Shown here in pieces: positions 1 through 10,621 of a stretch of 64,000 bases of DNA; the first letter of the stretch is position 1; each line of letters opens with the position of its first letter. The notes beneath the pieces were generated by a model that was given only the letters and a program-made list of their open reading frames with translations, had not been told where the DNA came from and did not search any database. Both the position numbers and the translations under genes were made by a program. The stretch lies in the NCBI GenBank assembly GCA_036925085.1, contig JAUPFP010000019.1, positions 801,501 through 865,500 on the forward strand, given 5' to 3'. The stretch is from Brachycybe producta (taxonomy: Eukaryota; Arthropoda; Diplopoda; Playtdesmida; Andrognathidae).

Positions 1-231
1 TTTGGAATTTCTAGATCTATTCAAGAAGTTGGGTGCATTCGGAAACATCTAAGTTTTCTAACATTAAACCCCTTCTGAAATGATTGCTTTTAGAACTTAA
101 TTTCTTCTTGTAAAAACTCTGCCCTTTTCAGAAGGCTCTGAAATAATCTTTTTAACATTATTTCAAGAGTTTTGAAAAGATAAAACACTAAAAACTGGCA
201 GCACTGTGGCAGTGTGAAACCATGTGAAAAT

Positions 232-404
232 ACAGGCATCTGTAGACAGCTACAAAAATTTCTTTGGCTCCGCCCTTTTATGAGCGTCAGACCAAATATC
301 AACCAATTAGAAATAAAATTAAGGTTGATATTGATTGATATTCGGTCTGACGCTCATAAAAGGGCGGGGTAAACGAAATCTTAGCGCTGGGCAGAACTGC
401 CTGT
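232..404. repeat. Foldback MITE, GC-box family, copy 1
   Basis: The element starts ACAGGCATCTGTAGACAG and ends in TGCCTGT. Its arms fold back on each other through TTTGGCTCCGCCCTTTTATG on the left and the matching CATAAAAGGGCGGGG on the right. The inner part carries the inverted CCAAT motif CCAATTAGAAAT. It has no coding capacity. It belongs to the family seen again at 5271, 6317, 9274, 10371, 12292, 15474, 17022, 19602, 29543 and 31537. The right end resembles a second subfamily (GCGCTGGGCAGAACTGCC), so this copy is mixed. Confidence 0.8.
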
Positions 405-460
405 TTGTAAAGCCTCGTACAGACCAAAATTAGATGTTCACGAACCGTTTGGAAACTTTT

Positions 461-949
461 TAGGGATGTGAGACATTCGAATCCCGCGAATTTTTAAAAA
501 ATATTCGAAATTCGAAAACTCGAATCTTAGCGCTTTTTTCGTCTTTCGAATCTTTCGAATCCTAACCTAAAAAAACATGTTAAAAACTTCGGGAAAATTA
601 GTTTTAACTCCAGTAACGTCCAATAGACGTTCACTAATAATAAAAAAAACTGGCGATTGTTGCAATTTCGGTGGTACCCGGATCACCTTGTGGCGACCCT
701 TAGTGAAGCCACACTTATGTTAATATTTTATTTCATTTATTTGTATCTTCTTAATGAATAATAGAGGAATGTTATATGAAGGATTCCAGAGATTCAAGGA
801 ATTCGAGAACCTTTTAGGATTCGGATTCGAGAAAATTTAGGATTCGGATTCGAGAAAATTTAGGATTCGGATTCGAGAAAATTTAAGATTCGGATTCGAG
901 AAAATTTAAGATTCGGATTCGAGAAAATCTGGGAATTGTCCCACCTCTA
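461..949 (+). mobile_element. hAT-like MITE with internal 23-24-bp tandem repeat
   Basis: The element starts TAGGGATGTGAGACATTCGA and ends GTCCCACCTCTA. The better-preserved copy at 16041-16507 has the same ends and a perfect 8-bp target duplication, which places the family in hAT. Its body includes a stretch starting CGATTGTTGCAATTTCGG that recurs in every copy. Near the right end (about 821-930) the unit GGATTCGGATTCGAGAAAAT is repeated about five times in tandem. No transposase is encoded. The 8-bp duplication is not clear in this copy. Confidence 0.7.
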
Positions 950-1635
950 GTTATTTTTCTCATTTATACTTTAATATGCATTTTTGAAGCAAATTGTAAT
1001 ACATATTTCACAGGGTTTTATTGCATATAAATCCGCTCTCTGTAGGCCAAAATAAATACGTTCTCTGCGCACACAAACATTTCCAGTCTTTTAATAACGA
1101 CTAACATAACATAAATAAATGTATGTAATAGATAAAAATCCAGACATGATCCATTTTAGTGTTTTTAAACGACATACCCCGCTTTTCTTTTTTCCTCTTC
1201 TTCCTCTTAAATTTTCTATCATAAAAAAGCATTACAGCCATTTTTATAACCAAGTAAATCCCCTTTCCCCAGGGTTCCCCTCAGCTTGTAAGAAGAACAA
1301 AAAAAAATGTTCGAAAGAATGTCTAAAATGCGCACTGCATAATAATTATAGTCCTTTGAAACATATGTATGGGTCACCTGACACAAACAAGACAACGTTA
1401 CCAAATCAAAAATGTTGCCAGTCCTAGTAAATCGCCTAATATCAAGCCTCCACCTCCAACCCTCGTCATGCGAGAAGAAATTCGCAAAAAAAAAAAAATT
1501 ACTGCCGGAACCCTGCACAGAGTGTTAAAAGTTGAAATTCAAGTGCCAGATTTTTTTTCTTCTTCTTGAATTCTCTGTGAAGATACACTGGTAACAAAAC
1601 AAAAAACTTCGCAATCCAAATCCACCATGAAAATT
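950..1635. other. AT-rich non-coding stretch
   Basis: I see no gene here. Short open frames on both strands lack any recognisable domain and are rich in homopolymer-encoded residues. The stretch contains several A and T runs and no clear repeat termini. Confidence 0.6.
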
Positions 1636-1701
1636 ATGTGGCCCTTCTACGGAGCCCTGTTGAGGTTATGTCATCAACCGGGCTCCGTAGAAGGGCCACA
1701 T
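1636..1701. repeat. Near-perfect 66-bp hairpin
   Basis: ATGTGGCCCTTCTACGGAGC at the left is the reverse complement of the right arm, which ends CTCCGTAGAAGGGCCACAT. The loop is about 14 nt. The right arm is also the left terminus of the element that follows (GGGCTCCGTAG), so the hairpin may be two abutting element ends in opposite orientation. Confidence 0.75.
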
Positions 1702-2550
1702 GTTAGTAAAGGTAGATATTTTTTTTTTTTATTTCGTCCTGTCCTTACGACATAGTATATCGTCCGGACGAGATAATAAGTCTTCCCGACAAGATCCTCA
1801 AGTCGTCCGGACAAGATACTAAGTCGGGTCTGAATGAAAGGATGAACATTGTAGGGTAACTCTAAAACACGAAACAGAATGTACATCAAATTGTAAGGAA
1901 GAAAAAAATCACATGATTTAATTTAAAAAATGGTTATGTTGTTCCACATCCATGTTAGTACAGTGTTCAGCCAAATCTATATGCATTTTGTTTCAGGTTT
2001 TAAGAGTTACCCCGCACAATATTCATCCTTTCATCCTGTATCTCGTCTGGACGACTTAAGCTTAAACTTCATTCACGCAACGTCGAGCGACCTACCTCGA
2101 GCGAGCGTCAGCAAACATGAGCGTCTTCATACCATATAAAAGCAAATATTAGCAACTTATCAAAGCATCCCGAATTGCTACTCAGTCGCCAAGCTTCTGT
2201 TCAAACAGAAGCTTCAGGTCACAAACTTTTCAAGTCGCTACCCAACAACCAATCAGAGACTAGATTTTTTTGCATATGGCGTCTTCGATTCTCTCACATC
2301 CATTTTAGTTGGACGTTTACAGTGGAACTACATTACTACAGTATTACACACCATAAAGACACGCCCAAAACGCTTGTAGTTGCAGCACATACGTAGCATG
2401 TGCCAGCGACTAGCAATTTGCTACTTCAAGTTGCTATGCTAGTTACTAGTCGCTAGTACGCTCAAGGTAACATGTATGAAGTTCCAGCTTTATTATCTCG
2501 TCCGGACGAGATTAAAAAAAAATATTTCATGTCTTCAACAGGGCTCCGTA
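1680..2550. repeat. Interspersed element with GGGCTCCGTA ends
   Basis: Copies of GGGCTCCGTA lie at both edges of this block (1680 and 2541). Inside each edge is a palindromic CGTCCGGACG motif. The middle contains a perfect 24-bp palindrome at 2191-2214 (AAGCTTCTGTT and its complement around a 2-bp centre) plus a long segment shared in inverted orientation with 20749-21145 and, partly, with 54219-54363. No transposase frame is visible. Superfamily is not assigned. Confidence 0.6.
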
Positions 2551-3112
2551 CCCTTCTTCTGCACGACTCAATCGGCTACATGTTGGCCAACTGAGTACCA
2601 CTTGTAAGGATTTGTTTTTCTCCCAAGACTACCCAATTTTTTCTCATCACCTTCACAAAAATAATCCTAAAACTTTTTATCTTCAATTTTCTTCGTTTCA
2701 TACTTGCTAAAAGAAAAGAACTTTTGCTGAATCACCACCGTCTTGAAAAATGAAAATAATTCTTTTATTTATATCTATAGAGGGGGGAGGCTGGACATTT
2801 CGAGGGGGGGGGGAGAGAGAGGCCAGCATTATTTCACCTATGAAAGGTATATATATATATATATATTAGCTGCCTGCTCTCAGAAGAAAAAAGAAAAAAA
2901 CCGGAGCTGTTTTTAAGGAAATAAAATTCTGAAACGCATAACAATGACTCAGCCTCCTCTCCTTCAGAGAAATCTCTACCAAACAAAAAAGGCCCCCCCC
3001 CCCAGCCCTATACCAGTGTAGAAAATAAAAAATTATCATTTTCTTTATAAAAAACAAAGTATTTATTAAATTTAAATATATCGGTAATTATTTTATATAT
3101 ATTAAAGCTTTG
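2551..3112. other. Non-coding, low-complexity stretch
   Basis: It holds a G-rich tract near 2800-2820, an (AT)n run near 2851-2867 and a C run near 2993-3004. No gene or element terminus is recognised. Confidence 0.5.
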
Positions 3113-3352
3113 TCTGTATGTGTGTAACACTGTACAAACAAGGACAAAAACGTTTAAGCACGTCCAAAGTTATTTCAATTTAAATGAACCGGTTTTTTTT
3201 CTCATGGTCAACTTTTATGTTGTGCTCTCCCGATCCAAAAGAACCCAAACAATAGTTAAGGTGCTTGTGAAGTATTTCAATAAAATAGTTAAATATTTTT
3301 AAAATTAAACTAGAATATTGCTCCCGTCATTTATGATGGGTTATCCCACTAG
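3113..3352 (+). mobile_element. Short non-autonomous Helitron, copy 1
   Basis: The 3' end shows the Helitron signature. An 18-bp hairpin (CCCGTCATTTATGATGGG, 3323-3340, one mismatch) is followed by a short spacer and the terminal CTAG at 3349-3352. The 5' end begins TCTGTATGTG. The interior (ACTGTAC, then CTCATGGTCAACTTTTATGT) matches a second copy at 46994-47346. No Rep/helicase is encoded. Host flank begins with T, as expected for insertion between A and T. Confidence 0.7.
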
Positions 3353-4769
3353 TTACAAATGTTCAACATAAAAAATAACCTAGCTCAACAAAGTATCATA
3401 ACTAAGGTTAACCAATTTGCCACAATCAACTAATGCAATACGAATCCACGCGTGCTTGGCTGCCATTGCAAATCATTAGTCTCGTAATAAAAGCATATGG
3501 TACAAGTCGTCAGGGCAACCTACACAGACCTGCCTTCACAGACATACCTGACAGGCTTACCGGAATGTATGGGTGCACTGTGCTTGTCCTGTTGACCTTG
3601 CACAAGCATGCCTCTGCAGGCATACATGACAGATTTACCCGGAACGTGTGTGGCTGCCTTAAGGAGAACTTTTGAACAATAATTATAATAAAAACATTGT
3701 GGAGTATGTGATTCTCTTGTTACGTTCCTGCATACCCGCATACAGGCTGTTTTCTGAGCATTCACTGCATGAACTTAGCGAGAGCATTATAAAGGTGCAG
3801 TGTTGCAAATTTGCAAATTACTACCACGGCCCACCCGCCAATAGGCTTTAGGCCACTCATGGCCGAGCGCATGCAACAGTCTATGTTACAGACACAATGG
3901 GAAAACAATACACACTGGGGTGCCCGAGGGCAAGTGTCAGACTAAGTGTAAATTGTAGATCGCTGAAGAGTTCATGGCAGTCTGGTTGGTGGACACTAGC
4001 CATCTGTACCAAATCTGCTAAAGGTGCAGTGCGCGGCGTTGGCTGCGCACCGACGCGATGAGGGCACACAAACAGCTTTTTGGAAACCCTGCGCCCCCTA
4101 TGATAAAATCCTGGATCTGCCACTGCACGCCAGAATCGATCGTGTGTATCCGGCCTTAAAACACAGTGGGAGTCGGGCTTTTATATAAATATATAATCAG
4201 TAATCAATTATCATAGTGTTTTGTCGCTGTGTGTTTGTTTTATGTTATGTTTTGGTGCTTTGTCATTCATTGCATGGGTGGAGAAAGGGATTTCCTCACT
4301 CACTCACTCACTACCACCTCCTACCTCTTTCATCAACACACTGATCTCTATTTCTATTTAAAGAGTGAAAGAGAGAGAAAACTAAGCAACACTTTCATTC
4401 AGTGTAATATATAAATAATAATAAGTTAATAACCATGACATACAAATCTACTGAACTGTTTCCCCACTGCCCCACATTGGATAAAAATAAAAATAAAATA
4501 AAGAAGATTTAATAATCCCAATGAAGTCCACACATTTTATTGCAAATGACAAGCAATCTCAATAAAACGACAAGTTTGATCATCATATGTTGATAATGAT
4601 ACTTGTGTTCTAAGTCAGTTCTTTTTATTTATATTTGTATTTTTATAACAATAAACCAGTCTCCTTTCAGAGATCATGACGTCATTGAAGAAAAAGAAGA
4701 AAGAAAAAAAGCTCAATAGAGTGAAAACTGCAAAATGAGTCATCAATCTGACGTCATTTGGCCGCAAGA
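3353..4769. other. Intergenic or intronic stretch without genes
   Basis: No coding region is supported. Around 4085-4126, read on the minus strand, is GCAGTGGCAGATCCAGGATT, which resembles the CAGTGGCGGATCCAGG terminus of many hAT elements, but a partner end is not obvious. The rest is AT-rich unique sequence. Confidence 0.5.
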
Positions 4770-4985
4770 AAGGAAGCGATAGATAGACAGAGAAAGAGAT
4801 AGAGAGAACGAGAGATAGAAAGAAATAAGAGAAAGAGAGCGAGAGAAAACGCGCGAGCGAGAAAGGGATAGCGAGAGAGACAGAGCGAGAGAAAGAGAAA
4901 AACGAGAGAAAACGGACAGAGAGAGAGAGAGAAAACGGACAGAAAGAGAAAACGGCGAGAGAGAGAGAGAGAGAGAGAGAGAAAA
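4770..4985. repeat. GA-rich imperfect microsatellite
   Basis: About 215 bp of purine-rich GAGA/GAAA repeats end in a pure (GA)n run at about 4957-4982. Open frames through it on the minus strand (Ser/Leu/Phe-rich) are repeat artefacts. Confidence 0.9.
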
Positions 4986-5270
4986 TGAAAAAAACATTAA
5001 CATTCAGCTTCAAATCATTAAAAAAAAACTACATTGGGTAGTAAATAGCCTCCAATACATCCTTGCCTGTCTATGCACTCATAGACTTTGTAAACTTCTT
5101 TACTTTTCATTTTCTTATGATCATTCAAGAACTCCTTCTAATCTTGTACAGAAACCAAATCCGGGAATTAGGCTAGCTCTGCCTACCCTTCTCAAGAAAG
5201 CAATCATCTAAAACATGTACCATTGTAACTCAATGGAAGCATTCATGTATCCCCGACTCCCGTACGAAAG

Positions 5271-5475
5271 ACAGGCAATTAGAAAACGGGATGAACAGAA
5301 GTTGGCTCCGCCCTTTTTATAACGAACGGCAACTTCTAATTGGTTTGTTGTGTGGTTCGACGTTGAGAAGGGCGGAGCATGTGACGTCAGACTACATAAC
5401 CAACCAATTAGAAGTCGCGTTCGTCATAAAAAGGGCGGAGCGAACTTCTGTTCATCCCGTTTTCTAATTGAACGT
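5271..5475. repeat. Foldback MITE, CRE subfamily, with 9-bp target duplication
   Basis: The element starts ACAGGCAATTAGAAAACGGG and ends with the complementary CCCGTTTTCTAATTG. It is flanked by the perfect 9-bp duplication GTACGAAAG (5262-5270 and 5476-5484). Both arms carry GGCTCCGCCC and ATTGGTT/CCAATTAG. A perfect palindromic TGACGTCA lies near the centre at 5382-5389. A 9-bp duplication with long terminal inverted repeats suggests a Mutator-like source. Confidence 0.85.
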
Positions 5476-5484
5476 GTACGAAAG

Positions 5485-5841
5485 AGCTCTTCCATTGGTG
5501 TACATGTTCAGCAATATATTTTATCAGTTGAGAATCTTTATTAAGTTTTCTGCTATGCTATTATTCATTAAAATAAACATGGCGGCAAAAATAAACATGG
5601 CGGCAAAAATAAAAGTGGAAATGACCTTTTGTTTTAATTGTAAGCTTAAAAATAAAGAGCTCATCATACAAGAGAACAGCACCCAAACAAGTCTAATTAT
5701 CTGATAAAATATTTACAGAGAAGTGAAAGTAAGTTCAAAACAAGAAAAGAGCTCATCCTCCACCTCCCCCTCCCCACTCTGAGCCGCCCAAAAAATCTGT
5801 AATAGAGAGAGTGAAAAAAAAAACAAGAGGGAAAGGAGAAT

Positions 5842-5889
<48 letters not shown>

Positions 5890-6316
5890 GCAACTGGGAG
5901 AGCTATAAATAAATATATATAGGCCACTGAGAACGGTTCATAAAGCGAACAAAAAAAAAATGATAGCACAAGTGCAACACAGTGACCTACTGGCACACTT
6001 TGGCAATATTATTATTATTATTATTATTGTTGGTTCGAGTTCAATCTTTTCAATAGATAATATATATTATACAGTAGTATATGGCGTGAGTGGTATTAAA
6101 TGAGGATTCGAAATAATAAGGCTTAATAAACGTCACGTGAAAGTGAACAAAAAAACCCCTCGATTGCAGAAGAAACCCCCTCCATTCATTTCAATTTCAA
6201 TTTTATTTCCGATTCTTTTCATGTTTGTTTACGAGATTCGAAAAATCATCAAGAAAAAAAAAATTGATTTTGCACTTTCTGTTTTCTAAATAATCTCAAA
6301 AGATCACAACGACACA
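5485..6316. other. Non-coding, with pure (GA)n and small repeats
   Basis: The stretch contains a pure (AG)20 microsatellite at about 5846-5886, an (ATT)n run at about 6010-6028, and a duplicated AAAATAAACATGGCGGC at 5571-5606. No gene is recognised. Confidence 0.6.
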
Positions 6317-6447
6317 GGCAATTAGAAAACGGGACGAGAAGAAGTTGGCTCCGCCCTTTTTATGACGACCGGCAACTTCTAATTGGTTGGTTATGTAGTC
6401 TGACGTCACATGTCGTTATGACGTCACATCTGTCTACAGATGCCTGT
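6317..6447. repeat. Chimeric foldback MITE with two CRE palindromes
   Basis: The left arm is of the CRE subfamily (ACAGGCAATTAGAAAACGGG). The right end is of the other subfamily (CTGTCTACAGATGCCTGT). The centre has TGACGTCA twice, at 6401-6408 and 6419-6426. The right arm is largely deleted and no flanking duplication is seen, so the copy probably arose by recombination or gene conversion between subfamilies. Confidence 0.7.
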
Positions 6448-6620
6448 GCCCTGCCGAGGATTTTTTTTACAAATTTTATTTTTAAATTTTAACAAATCGA
6501 CATTTTAGTCGACATGTCGACTTTATTCTCCACATGTCGACTTTTTTTATAAAACTCGTTATGTCGACTTTATTCTAGAACCACCTGTCGACTTTTAATC
6601 TATTTTAGAAAATGATAAGG

Positions 6621-6708
6621 GTGGGGCATGTGACATCAGACCAAATAACAAACCAATTAGATGTTGTGTAACTTGTGTTCACAGGCATCTATCTGTAGAC
6701 AGCTTCAG
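6621..6708. repeat. Partial foldback MITE
   Basis: It contains GGGGCATGTGACATCAGACC, AACAAACCAATTAGATG and CAGGCATCTATCTGTAGACA. This is a rearranged half of the GC-box foldback family. The GC-box arms are missing. Confidence 0.6.
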
Positions 6709-6970
6709 TATTTTTTTTACCCCATCATTTTGATTAAAAATCAAGCACCTGTTTAAAAATGGTTCCACAAAATGACTATGTTGAAAACAGACTGCAAAAA
6801 AAAAGGGAGCTGGGCTGTGATTGGCGGCGAAGTCCCTTTCGGTCAATAATAAGATAGAATAAAAGCCTATCGAAATATTGTGCGAAAATGAAGTGTCTAC
6901 AAAGGGTCAAACTTATATTTTGTCGCAGCAAAAAGCAACTAAGTATAAAATTTCTGCTGCAAAACGAATT

Positions 6971-7250
6971 TTTTTTCGTTTCGCTTTTCGCGGGTCTTTC
7001 GCTAAGGTTTTCGCGGCTGTTTCGCTGAGCCTTTCGCGGGTCTTTTGCTGAGGTTTTTGCGGCACATTCGCTGAGGTTTTCGCTGAGCTTTTTGCGACTT
7101 TTTCTCTGAGCTTTTCGCGGCTCTTTCGCTGAGCTTTTCGCAACTCTTTCGCTGAGGTTTGCGCGACTCTTTCGCTGAGATTTTCGTGATTCTTTTCGCT
7201 GAGATTTTCGTGATTCTTTTCGCTGAGATTTTCGCGACTCTTTCGCTGAC
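6971..7250. repeat. 24-bp minisatellite (TTTCGCTGAG repeats)
   Basis: About eleven diverged units of roughly 24 bp share the core TTTCGCTGAG followed by TTTTCGCG. Because the unit is a multiple of three, two minus-strand frames stay open across it and would encode Lys/Arg/Ser-rich 8-residue repeats. The open frame follows from the repeat length, and there are no other signs of a gene. Confidence 0.85.
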
Positions 7251-8049
7251 TATAAAAACCAACCTTAATAACATTTTTTTAAAAAATGGACTGCGAATAC
7301 AGCATCAATCAAAGTGCTAAAAAACAAGAAATAAAATCTTACTGAGGTTCAAGGGTTCGAAATATATAAAAAAAAAAATATACTTTTCATTTTTTTTAGC
7401 AGTTTTTTTTTTCTTTCTTGCGGCTGGAAAAAAGTAGGTCACAGAAATCTACCCACCCACCCTCTCCCTCCTTCTACTAAAAAAAACTCATGCAAACCCC
7501 CCCCCCCCCCACACACACACACACAAAGGAGAAGAGAAAAAAAAAAGTATACGCAAACAATTCCACAGAAAAAAAAATTCAAAAAAAAAAAAAACACTAA
7601 CAAAAACCGTAAAAAAGCTATTAAAAAAATCCCTGTCTAGTGTTATTTGTCAATGTCTCGTGAAGCCCTTTCTAGGACTCGTAGTGTAATCCAGAACAAT
7701 AATTGCTCTTTTTATAACATTCTAGTGTCATTTAAGAGCTGTGAATCTTGTGATTGGACGGCCATCTTGGTTGGATCGAGTAACCTCCAAGTTGTAAAAA
7801 CTGATAAGTTATAACTTTTAATAATGATTCTTGTAGTTTCATTTTTTTTTTCTTTTTTAGAAATCCAAACTATACTTTTTTAAAGTTCGTTATTATGGCT
7901 TTAATAATTAATTTATTATAAGTCTTAATATACCTTGAATATAACTTGAATTGCATTGCAATTGTTAGAGATCATAACCCCAAGGAATCAGTAGCAGAGC
8001 TAAGGTATTGGGCGTGGAGAAGAGGGGGGGGGGGCTATTTTTTAAAAGA
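7251..8049. other. Low-complexity non-coding stretch
   Basis: Long A and T runs, a C run with (CA)n at about 7497-7526, and AT-rich unique sequence. No gene is seen. Confidence 0.6.
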
Positions 8050-9265
8050 AGAGGGCAAAAATTACAAAATTTTAGTTTTAGTTCAAATGTTTTAGTTTTA
8101 GTTCAAATTTATTTTCAAAATATTGTCAAGAAATAATCAACGATTGTCAAAACGATTTTTAAATTTTAAAATAAAGGCGAATGAAATCATAAAAAAAACT
8201 TGAAAATAAAGTGACTTTTCATGAGTCACACCAAACGACGCCATTTTAAATTTCCAAAAACGAAAGTCTCCCCCTCCCCTATTTTTGTGGCAAAGGTTGT
8301 CACCTCACATTTACAGAATTCCTTATTGAAATACATGTATTCCCTATTCCTATTCAACTCAATACAACCTTCCACGTGGAATAATTCAAATATTAAATCC
8401 ATAGTACATTGGAAATGAAAGTAATGTGAGCTGGTGACAGCACATTAGAATTCGAGTAGAGGAGTAGACTTTGGAGTTTTTTGTTGTTGCCAATGTTCGT
8501 TGTTTGGTGGCGCATCTATCTGATAAAGTTCATTTACATGAAGTCAACTGATTTTTAATTTTATAAATTATATTAATCACTTATTTTTAATTTTAAAAAT
8601 CGTTTTGGTAATCATTGAATAATTCTTTGACAATATTTTGACAAGAAATTTCTGGAGGTAAATGGTCTCTTTAATAAGTGCCCCAAAAAAGGCACTGGTG
8701 TTTTACAAATGAAAAACATTGTCAAACTTAAATTAAAGTAAAACAAAAATAATTTTTCTTTCAATTTTGACAATTTAAAAAAAATTGAAAACTGTAAACT
8801 AAAGGGGCGCCAAAAAATGCTGTAAAGGGTGCGAGGGGGCCGTTCGCCCTCCTGCCACCCTTCCCAATTTGAATCCGCCACTGCCAGGAATTCTTTGATG
8901 AAATATTGTCAAGAATTACCTTACAGATTGCCAAAAATGATTTTTAAAATTAAAAATAAGTGATTAATATAATTACAAAAATTAAAAATCATTTGACTTT
9001 TTTTCATAAATGAACTTTTATGATAGATGCGCGCCACCAACAACAGACATTGGCAATAATAATAATGTCTACATATCTACTCACATGCTGATGTTGTCAC
9101 CTTACATTACTTTTAATTCCTTATTCAACTACTTCTATTCCCTATTCCACGTGGCTTTCGAGCCAAATTATAAGGTTGCAGTGATCTGAATATGAACAGC
9201 GGATACATGTATTTGATTAAGGAATTATGGAAATGTGAGGTGACAACATTGGCAACTGAGTAAAA
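8050..9265. repeat. Composite of GTGACAACAT-type repeats
   Basis: The block shares several segments with 27730-28240 and 55145-55677: GGTTGTCACCTCACATTTAC, CCACGTGG, and GCGCCACCAAACAACAGACA with small changes. A central inserted piece ends at about 8884 with CAGTGGCGGATTCAAATTGG on the minus strand, a typical hAT-type terminus. The two flanking halves run in opposite orientation, giving a large imperfect palindrome. A minus-strand frame at 8612-8881 has no recognisable domain. Confidence 0.5.
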
Positions 9266-9273
9266 AGGGAAAA

Positions 9274-9479
9274 ACAGGCAATTAGAAATCGGAACGAACA
9301 GAAGTTGGCTTCGCCCTTTTTATGACGACCAGCAACTTCTAATTGGTTTGTTGTGTAGTTCGTGGTTGAAAAGGGCGTAGCATGTGACGTCAGACTAAAT
9401 AACCAACCAATTAGAAGTTGCGTTCGCCATAAAAAGGGCGGAGCCAACTTCTGTTCGTCCTTGATTTCTAAATGCCTGT
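9274..9479. repeat. Foldback MITE, CRE subfamily
   Basis: It starts ACAGGCAATTAGAAATCGGA and ends TTTCTAAATGCCTGT. Both arms carry GGCTTCGCCC/GGGCGGAGCC and ATTGGTT/CCAATTAG. A perfect TGACGTCA lies at 9385-9392. A short GGGAAAA flanks both ends. Length 206 bp, nearly the same as copies at 5271 and 10371. Confidence 0.85.
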
Positions 9480-10370
9480 GGGGAAAATTGAATTAAATTA
9501 ATGCTGCTACAAGAGGGCGCTTGCAATAATTTAATTATTAAGAGTATGGTGCCAGCAACATGGCATAATTAACTTGGCCGAATAAAAAGAGATTAAACGT
9601 CGACATGTCGAGATTAAAAATGTACAAAATTCCTCTGCAGGGCTCCATAGCCAGACGGTGTTTCACGCATTTTGTTAAATTTAGTTCAACGAACGTTCCA
9701 GGTTCCAACAAAAGTATCCCCCTAGAAAACCATTTAAATATACTCCACCCACTCATTACCGACCTCCTTTATCCCCCTCTTTTTATTGCAAGGTGTAAAT
9801 TATAAGCAGGAAGTATAGAAAAATACAAAAAAACACAACAAAAAAGAGTGGAGAAATAAAAGCAAGAGAGAGAGAGAGAGAAGAAGGGAAAGAATGTGGA
9901 TGGGGTAAAAGATAGTGACGAAGCAGGTTTATTGACTTCCCCCCTTTTTATTCTTCCCCTTCCCCCCCCCCCCAATATCCTAACCTCACAACGCTACACA
10001 ATATATAATGTATAAAAAATAATCTAAAACTAGACACATAAAACCTCAGACATATTTTTTTTATGAGCAAACTAACATTTTTTGATCAATGATAAAATAT
10101 CTTTTTATAAAGAAAGGAAATAAATAATACACCGGAAATGACCGAAGTATTTTCTTATCTCTGCCTTTCAAAAGTATTCCAGAATAAAAATCAAGAATAA
10201 ATAAATTTACAGGCAATTATAATTTATTGTCGGGATTGACAGTGGTTGGAGCTTTTCAGTAGTCACCTAGTGTCGTTTCAAGTAACCTGCCTTATTCTTA
10301 AAGGTGGGAGCGTAACACATGGATCGGCGGCGGCGGTGGCGAGCAAGAATAAATATGAGCAGCGGCTACC
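9480..10370. other. Non-coding, low-complexity stretch
   Basis: Contains a short (GA)n near 9864-9882 and a C run near 9963-9974. A partial MITE-like ACAGGCAATTATAATT lies at about 10211-10226. No gene is recognised. Confidence 0.55.
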
Positions 10371-10575
10371 ACAGGCATTTAGAAATCGGGAAGAACACAA
10401 GTTGGCTCTGCCCTTTTTATGACGAGCGCAACTTCTAATTGGTTGGTTATGTAGTCTGACGTCACATGCTCCGCCCTTTTCAACGTCGAACCACACAACA
10501 AACCAATTAGAAGTTGCCGGTTGTCATAAAAAGGGCGGAGCCAACTTGTGTTCTTCCCGATTTCTAAATGCCTGT
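10371..10575. repeat. Foldback MITE, CRE subfamily, with 9-bp target duplication
   Basis: This is the best-defined copy: ACAGGCATTTAGAAATCGGG to CCCGATTTCTAAATGCCTGT, 205 bp, flanked by a perfect 9-bp duplication GCGGCTACC (10362-10370 and 10576-10584). Arms carry GCCCTTTTTATGACGAGCGC-type sequence, inverted CCAAT and GC boxes. TGACGTCA is at 10457-10464. Confidence 0.9.
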
Positions 10576-10621
10576 GCGGCTACCGGCGTCTAACAAAAAA
10601 CCCACCATTCATACTTATCAA

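Noticed and set aside
6913..7274. Lys/Arg/Ser repeat protein on the minus strand
   Set aside because: The 24-bp minisatellite has a period divisible by three, so frames stay open automatically. Flanking sequence is non-coding.
8612..8881. Minus-strand frame of 89 codons starting MADSNWEG
   Set aside because: The start lies in an hAT-type terminus (CAGTGGCGGATTCAA) and the rest is AT-rich repeat.
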